A DNA stretch of 64,000 bases, from the NCBI GenBank assembly GCA_030015575.1, contig JASDDO010000006.1:106880045-106944044 (forward strand). Reading direction: 5' to 3'. A model generated the notes under the pieces. That model was not told the DNA's origin, did no database searches, and saw nothing but the letters and a program-made list of their open reading frames with translations. A program made the position numbers and the translations under genes. Of this stretch, positions 58,076 to 64,000 are shown in pieces (position 1 is the first letter of the stretch; each line of letters begins with the position of its first letter). Source of the DNA: Agapanthus africanus. Its lineage: Eukaryota; Streptophyta; Magnoliopsida; Asparagales; Amaryllidaceae.

Positions 58076-60305
58076 TGTTGGAGATAGTGCCCTCAGAGTC
58101 AATTATTGGATCACAGGCACGTGATTGCAATGATTGAGGGAGGACCTATCCCGGTAGGACAGTCTTACTCGAGATGATAGTATGCTATCTGGTTTATCTT
58201 TATCATTGTGTACTGCTTTAGGTGACCTGACATGTCGCTATTACACGTTGATAGAGCCCCTAGGATTCTTGCTTGACTACCAGCAGTATGATGGCGATCA
58301 TATACGTGGGAGCTGGTAGTCTATAAGCACATCCTTAAAAGGTCCCTAGTCGTAGGAGTTTCGAGACAGGGCATCGATACTCCATTAGTAGACTAGTGCA
58401 TACAGTCGAGACCCCGACGAGGGGCGGTGGTCGGTCTCACAAGCCACTGGTATCAGTTGGTCCACCTAAGATGTATATAGGTGCTCATTGAGTTATGAGT
58501 ACACCGGACAGGACTCGTTGGGAACCTGCTAGTTGGTCTTATACCAGACGTCAGATAGCAGTTCCCTGGTGACATGTGTACAGGTTAGTTCATCGACCTG
58601 AGATCGTCATTTGTCTCGTGTGAGTTCCCACTGTGCTTTGATTACTACCCTACCACGGCTCAAAGGAGTCGTGGAAACAGGTTTTAGTTGGGTACAGTCC
58701 CGAGCCACATGGAGGCAGTGAGCGGATCTGCAGGGGTTCGTCTCTCCCGGTATTGGGGGTGAGGTCGCGCTGTGTCTAGGAGAGCCATTACACAAAGCCC
58801 TCGGCCGAGACAGGAGATTTACTGGTAGGTATTCCAGTAGTATCTCAGGGTGTTCTGGGCTACACTCCGACACGACTTGTACCGCTTTTGGGGGTCTGAC
58901 TTTTACAAACCCCCTAAGCCCGACATGCGATGCTCATAGACGAACGGACCGGACTGTACGGATATTGTCACTGACAGGCTCAGTAGGGTGTCAGGATGAG
59001 TTCGCTCATCGACGTCCCTTTTGGTCAATAGCTGGTGGCCCGTCACATATTGGCTAATACCTCTGACGTGCTAGTGGTTAAATCCACAGCCATAGTATTA
59101 ACGAGTCTTTAGAGTCCACCACACTTACAGTTACTCAAGCTTTCGGGCGAAACGCTGTAGAGGCCGTATGGAGATATGGCAGGGTCCGATCAGATACGTG
59201 CGGTATTGCACGGATCAGGATCAGACAGTTTTGTACTAGTGGCCGTATGGTTATATGGCAGGGTTCGATCAGATGCGTGCGGTATTGCACGGATCAGGAT
59301 CGAACGGATTTTACTAGCCGGCTTTGGCTTAAGCCGGTCCTAGTTTAGTACAGTGTAGATTTTGTCTCATTGCATTTGTATCCGGACGGAATACAGATGC
59401 GGGTGTGTATGCACAGTATCGGGGTTTTCCTGTAATTTATTACGGGACCAGTTTTCTGGAGTTTCCAGTTTGCATTCCGTTCCGGCCGGTTTTCCTTTGT
59501 TCTTTCCCGGCCGGACTTTTCCGATGGAGAGGGTTATTTGCAATTGTACAAATAACATTTATGGAAGGGGGTTTCTTGCAAATATATTCATTATGATATG
59601 TTTAGCATCTTTCATCCATGATGGTGCATTAAATGAGATTTGATGTGATTAGAAGTGATAAGCATGGTTGATGTTTCTTTGCTTTATGATGTGGTCACCT
59701 CTTGCTTTATCCTACACTCACCTCCCTTCTTGTTATGGTTGGTATTCTCATTCCTCCACCATTATTCTTCTCACTAGAGAAAAAGAAAGCTTCACTTGAG
59801 AGAAAGGAAAGAATGAGAGAGTTCATCTTTGTTATGTGAGGAATTCTTCATCTCCTTCTTCTTCTTGTTTTGGAAAAATGAAAGCACCATTTTTCCTAAC
59901 CCCATTCCTCCATCAAGGCAACTACAAACCCCAAATGAGACTAGCATGATCTACTACACATTCTACAGCATATCTTGAGCATGTCGAGTTGCCGGCTTCA
60001 TGCCCGAGTTGCCTCGGTATCGAGGCGGGAGCCCGTAAAAGACGCAGGCGATGTGGTGCCCTTCCGGCGAGGAGGCGACGATGTGGAGACAAGACTTTCC
60101 GCGGGAGATCGGGACGATGACGAGAAGACCGGAGGACTCGGATCACTCGGTATACTTCTCTTCCCATCTCTTGTTAGCTAGCATTAGGTTAATGGTTACG
60201 ATCCGGGTATATTGTCCGCGGTAGCGCCAGTTTAAAAGATAAGAAAATTTTTGATTCCGCAATTTGGCCTCGGATAGACGGCCGGGGCGCTGCCGTGGCG
60301 CAACA
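58076..60305 (+). repeat. C2 5' LTR
   Basis: TGTTGGAGATAGTGCCC to GGCGCAACA, 2230 bases, directly followed by a primer site. It includes an 80-base tandem duplication (59161-59320). This is the complete reference copy for the fragmented C1 LTR. Confidence 0.88.
59161..59320 (+). repeat. 80-base tandem duplication in C2 LTR
   Basis: GGCCGTATGG starts at 59161 and 59241. Each unit holds CGTGC-GGTATT-GCACG. C1 has a single unit with a longer dyad (51054-51073). Confidence 0.85.
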
Positions 60306-60317
60306 TGGTATCAGAGC
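60306..60317 (+). other. C2 primer binding site, initiator tRNA-Met
   Basis: TGGTATCAGAGC directly after the LTR with no spacer, unlike the one-base spacer in the B family. Confidence 0.88.
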
Positions 60318-60482
60318 CACGCCATTAACCTTGCCTAGATTGTTCTAATGCGTTTTACTTATCCGATCGACCAAAATCCCAAAAACCGTATTTTAGTTCA
60401 CATCAGTTTTCTGTTGAAATTTTTTGGTGTCTAAAAATTTTTCAGGTTGTATAAAACTGATGACCATGATATTCTAAGACTT

Positions 60483-60596
60483 CTGTAAAAATTCGACAAA
60501 CTCAGTCGATGGATGAAGCGCTGAACCGCGGCCAAACCCCCCTTGGGCCGCGGTTCCGCCGCACTTCTCTATCCTCACTCTGTCAAAATTTTACAG
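60483..60596 (+). other. GC-rich extended hairpin in C2 leader
   Basis: Outer arms CTGTAAAAATTCGAC and GTCAAAATTTTACAG. The core is at 60514-60565, GAACCGCGGCC facing GGGCCGCGGTTCC. Confidence 0.75.
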
Positions 60597-60753
60597 TGGG
60601 CTTGTGGGCTAATTTTAGGGGTTTTGGGATATTAAATTTGGGCCCAGATTTTCTGTGACTGCTGCAGTATTGCTTGGGGGCCCACTTGTTAATTGTTTGA
60701 TCGATCGGATATTTTAAACACATTATTTCACAGTATATACATTATATCTGCGA

Positions 60754-60831
60754 CCGTGAATGTCACTTGATCGGTAAATCCTGTCTAACTGCTATAGCCC
60801 GGTTAGACGGGTTTGCGAACGTGACTTTCAC
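60754..60831 (+). other. Long stem in C2 leader
   Basis: CGTGAATGTCAC pairs with GTGACTTTCACG. Inside, GTCTAAC pairs with GTTAGAC. Same place as the CGTAAG stems of the B family with other bases. Confidence 0.7.
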
Positions 60832-61970
60832 GTTGATGTTCTATGTTTATGCTGTGTTCTTGCGGATCGGTCGTGGGGGATAGCCTGGATGCAATGCTAG
60901 TACAGTTTACTTGTATTATGTACATTTGATATTGCGGGGCGAGCGTCCGACATGTGGACTGCCGTCACTGCCTGTTTGTATTATTCTTTTGGGACACGAC
61001 CTGGTTGCGGTCGATGTACCCGTTGTATGTATATTTTACTTTCTGTACTAGGATTACCCCGCGGAGGGGTGCACGGATAGCCGGGTTCTAGAGGGCAACG
61101 GGCCCGCATCTCATGGCATTGAGACGGAGGGGGCTTCACTCTAGGATTGGCGGGCTATTCGCCGCACTCGTAGGGGGTACAGGTTGACCCAGGAGGGGTG
61201 CCCAAGTTACCGGATTCCGTGAAGTGCTGGGTGGTCCATTCACGGTGCTGAAGGGGGCTGCCTCGCTTCAGGTTTTGGCGGGTGACTTGCCGCGCCCGTA
61301 GGGGTCTAGGATTTCATTGCACAGGCTATCCACACGACCAGGGGAACGTCGGGTTTCAGCAGCGGCTCTGTGAAACCCGGGGCTTCCAGATATCTGTATT
61401 GTTCTGTGATGCTGTACATTTCTGTGATGTTGCATTCTTATCACGCCTTGAGCGAATATAATATATTGGTATATATATTAGTAGATGTTGTATATGTTTT
61501 GCATCCGCGCTAGTCCAGTCCCCGCTCTGTCGTTAGTTAAGTAACCTAACGGGTGATGACGGGACCCAGTGGCGAATGCGGATGGCATATACGTACATCA
61601 TTATTTTCGTTCTTTATTGGTGTGATCATATGATGGGACTGCGTTGATTCGGATCAATGCAAGATAAACAAACCTATTCTGATGTTGTTGGAACATTTTT
61701 CAAAAAGCTGTTATTGCAAGGACGTTCACTTTTGTTTTGCATCGTGGTATTCAGTTGGAATATCCTGCACCTCATTCTACGGGGAAAGAGCCGAGATCCC
61801 TTCACCGGGAGTGACCTCTTTAGCAAAGATTTTCGTCACTATATTTTATAAAAGGCTATGCAGTTCCTTCAACGATATCAAGTTCTTTACGTTAAAGGTT
61901 TTTCGCCAAAAACCAGTCGTAGCCCTCCGTCATTTCTTATGGGTATTATTTAGTATTCGTGCTGCGTTTG

Positions 61971-62172
61971 TTGACTCCGTCAAGGCGTAGTGTACGGTAG
62001 CTAAGTGGTGCTTGTTTGTTGCATAAATGGGATTGGTTAGGACAGTCGTGCGGCCTTGTTGACTCCGTCAAGGGCACGTACGGGTGGGTTTAATGCAATC
62101 CAGATAATGACGGGATGAACTTGACTAGGACTCTTTGATTTGTTGACTCCGTCAAGGTCACTTGAGTCCTAG
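61971..62172 (+). other. Triad of stem-loops in C2 leader
   Basis: TTGACTCCGTCAAGG three times unchanged (61971, 62059, 62143). The third has outer arms CTAGGACT (62125-62132) and AGTCCTAG (62165-62172). A fourth, partial relative lies near 62245. Confidence 0.77.
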
Positions 62173-62586
62173 GGGTAAAAACACACATCGGGAGTTTCAA
62201 AAGAACTGAAACTTGCCAGGCATGCGCATACCTTCTGGAGTGTGGTGACTTGAGTGGATTCCGTCAAGTTATCATGCGATGATAGTTGGATCTCGATTCC
62301 CGCTGATGAGTTGGTTTACTTCTCGGGTGATCCCGACTAATTCTTCTTTCAAGGTTTGGAGGAGAATTTGAGGTACAGTGGGAGGCTTCCAGATTAGATA
62401 AAGTGATAACCATTCTGATCTAGGTTAGAGTGCACGCTGAGTGTTTCTTTTCTCTCTCTCTTTGGCAGCGACCATTGACCCGACCCTGGACTATGACTCA
62501 GTGACCAAGTTGACCGAACTTTCTTAACACTGGCTTTTGGATTGTCAGAGTTGCAGACCTCATTGCCACTCCTACTTTTACCCTTT

Positions 62587-63290
62587 TCTCCAGGACACCC
62601 CGTATTACTACGAACGTCCACTTCCATTGGACAAAACCATCGTATGGTTATATACGAACTCGAAGGACTTCGAGGATGGTTTCTGGTTCTGGAAAAAACG
62701 GATAGGACTATTCAGTTGTCTTTTCTTTTCACCTTCTCTCAAGTTGTGAGTACTCCTTGGTTTAGGAGATAGTACACCTATTACGCAAATTGGATAGTCT
62801 TCTTCCAAACCTTAGGCTGGTGCCGACCGGTAGGGAATGAAGAAAACCAATTAGCATAACGATGGTGTGCAGAAGGTATTAAGTTAAGACAAAGCAAGGG
62901 ATTAGTAGGAGGGCAAAGTAAATTGCGACTGATATTCACGACCAAACCAAGTATTTCTTCGCCAATCCTAAATCACCTTTGTATTTCTCCAGGACACTCC
63001 GTATCACTACGAAGATCCACAGTTTATTGGATACTCCATCGTATGGTTATATACGAACTCGAAAGGAACTAGTTCCAGTTCGGGGATGGATTCTGGTTCA
63101 GGAGAAATAGGAATAAAGTACATTCAGGTGTCTTTTATCTTCACCTTCTCTCGCGTTGCGAGTGCTCCTAGGATTAGGACAGTACACCCTTTATGCCTTT
63201 TGGATAGTCTTCTTCCAAACCATAGGCTGGTGCCGAACGGTAGGGAAGGAAGAAAACCATTTGGCCTGAAGGGGTGTGCAGACGGTAATG
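62587..63290 (+). repeat. Roughly 400-base tandem duplication in C2 internal region
   Basis: Units begin near 62587 and 62986 with TTCTCCAGGACACYCCGTAT. Both contain CATCGTATGGTTATATACGA and AGTCTTCTTCCAAACC. The same duplication exists in C3 (56110-56870, minus strand). No protein family recognised. Confidence 0.75.
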
Positions 63291-64000
63291 ACTAAAGACA
63301 TATAAAGGGATTTGGAAAAATGACAAAGAGATATACGGTTACAGTTGTGAATCTGGATAATGGAAGAGGCATTACTAAGAATACCGGAATACCCCACCGA
63401 AACATTTCAATGTTTCAGTTTCACTGTGTAATGTTAAAAGAAAACTGATTTCCCGATTAGACACTTGCTCCAGGGTATGTATTTACCAGGTTGGATTCTC
63501 ATATCTGTATTGTTTTACAGATGATGAGTGGGAGTAAGTTATTGGGAATTAGGTGACCATCCTCATTATATCGGGATTCGTTGTAATTGGTGATATTTGA
63601 GGAAGCCACCTGGGTTGTTTGCCGGTCGGCAAATATTTGGTTTTGAATATCCGCTGTTGTGCACCAATTTCAAATTGATATATCTGTACGTCTATTTTCA
63701 TAGAGTGAGATATACCTTTTGATATTATGTCGATGACATTTACCTATATCATTGGATGGTTAGGTAAGGAGCATTAAACAGCGGTGTAATTCTTCGTAGC
63801 CATAAGTACAGTTTTCAACCTACGACACACAGTGAAAGAGTTGTTAGACTCAGCGGACTTATACAGAGTATTGTATGTTGTCCAGTGTCCATTTGGACAG
63901 AGGGGTTGGTCGTCATACTATATTCTGTTTACTTTTAACTTCTCTAGTTCTTAGACATGTGTTTCGTGGAAACACAGGGTCTAAGTTTTGAGGAGTTATA

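Larger units (their letters stand above)
60306..64000 (+). mobile_element. C2: copia (C family) internal region, runs off the window
   Basis: Leader homologous in layout to the B family: GC-rich hairpin (60483-60596), a covarying long stem (60754-60831), a block with CTCGTAGGGG-type sequence near 61160-61310, one CCCTTCACCGGGAGTG block (61768-61830), the stem-loop triad (61971-62172), and a pyrimidine run ending GGCAG near 62468. From 62530 it holds a tandem duplication of unknown nature. No gag or pol is recognised before the window ends. Broken or incomplete as far as visible. Confidence 0.75.

Overview
The window is plant nuclear DNA made almost wholly of nested LTR retrotransposons. I recognise no host gene, tRNA or rRNA gene. 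Two sequence facts point to a flowering plant. The copia-type elements have primer sites matching the 3' end of plant initiator tRNA-Met (TGGTATCAGAGC). The gypsy-type elements have a site matching tRNA-Asp and an Athila-like pol. The species cannot be told; this is repeat-rich, gene-poor DNA.

Layout, outermost to innermost. An old copia element (C1) enters from the left with the end of its pol (1-1602), followed by its 3' LTR. That LTR is cut twice by younger copia elements of a second family (B). B1 occupies 2110-22661 with target duplication CAGGT. B3 occupies 22808-50584 with target duplication AGCGG. The three LTR pieces are 1603-2109, 22667-22807 and 50590-52055. Inside B1 sits B2 (8915-19235), the youngest and best-preserved copia element, with a 1000-residue pol frame. 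Inside B3 sits a 17-kb Athila-like composite (27663-44763, target duplication ATCCC) with three LTRs. Its first internal region carries a long chimeric gag-like frame without reverse transcriptase; its second carries gag and pol.

The right fifth (52056-64000) is rearranged. It holds a minus-strand B-type LTR and leader (B4), a minus-strand C-type internal region (C3), and a plus-strand C element (C2) whose LTR is 58076-60305. C3 and C2 internal DNA form diverged inverted-repeat arms of about 2.6 kb.

The most interesting signal is not coding. The copia elements have leaders of about 2.6-3 kb with no gag I can recognise but many inverted repeats. Their arms differ between elements while pairing is kept. 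These include a triad of stem-loops about 90 bases apart whose loop is nearly uniform within an element but differs between elements, and a large hairpin with compensating changes. A GC-rich dyad (arms around CCGCGGAACCGCGG) occurs both in copia leaders and, unexpectedly, in the LTRs and leader of the gypsy composite. These are candidates for conserved structured RNA (packaging, dimerisation, translation or element-recognition signals) or for a mobile fold-back sequence shared by unrelated retrotransposons. All pairing and divergence statements come from reading by eye, without folding software or database searches.
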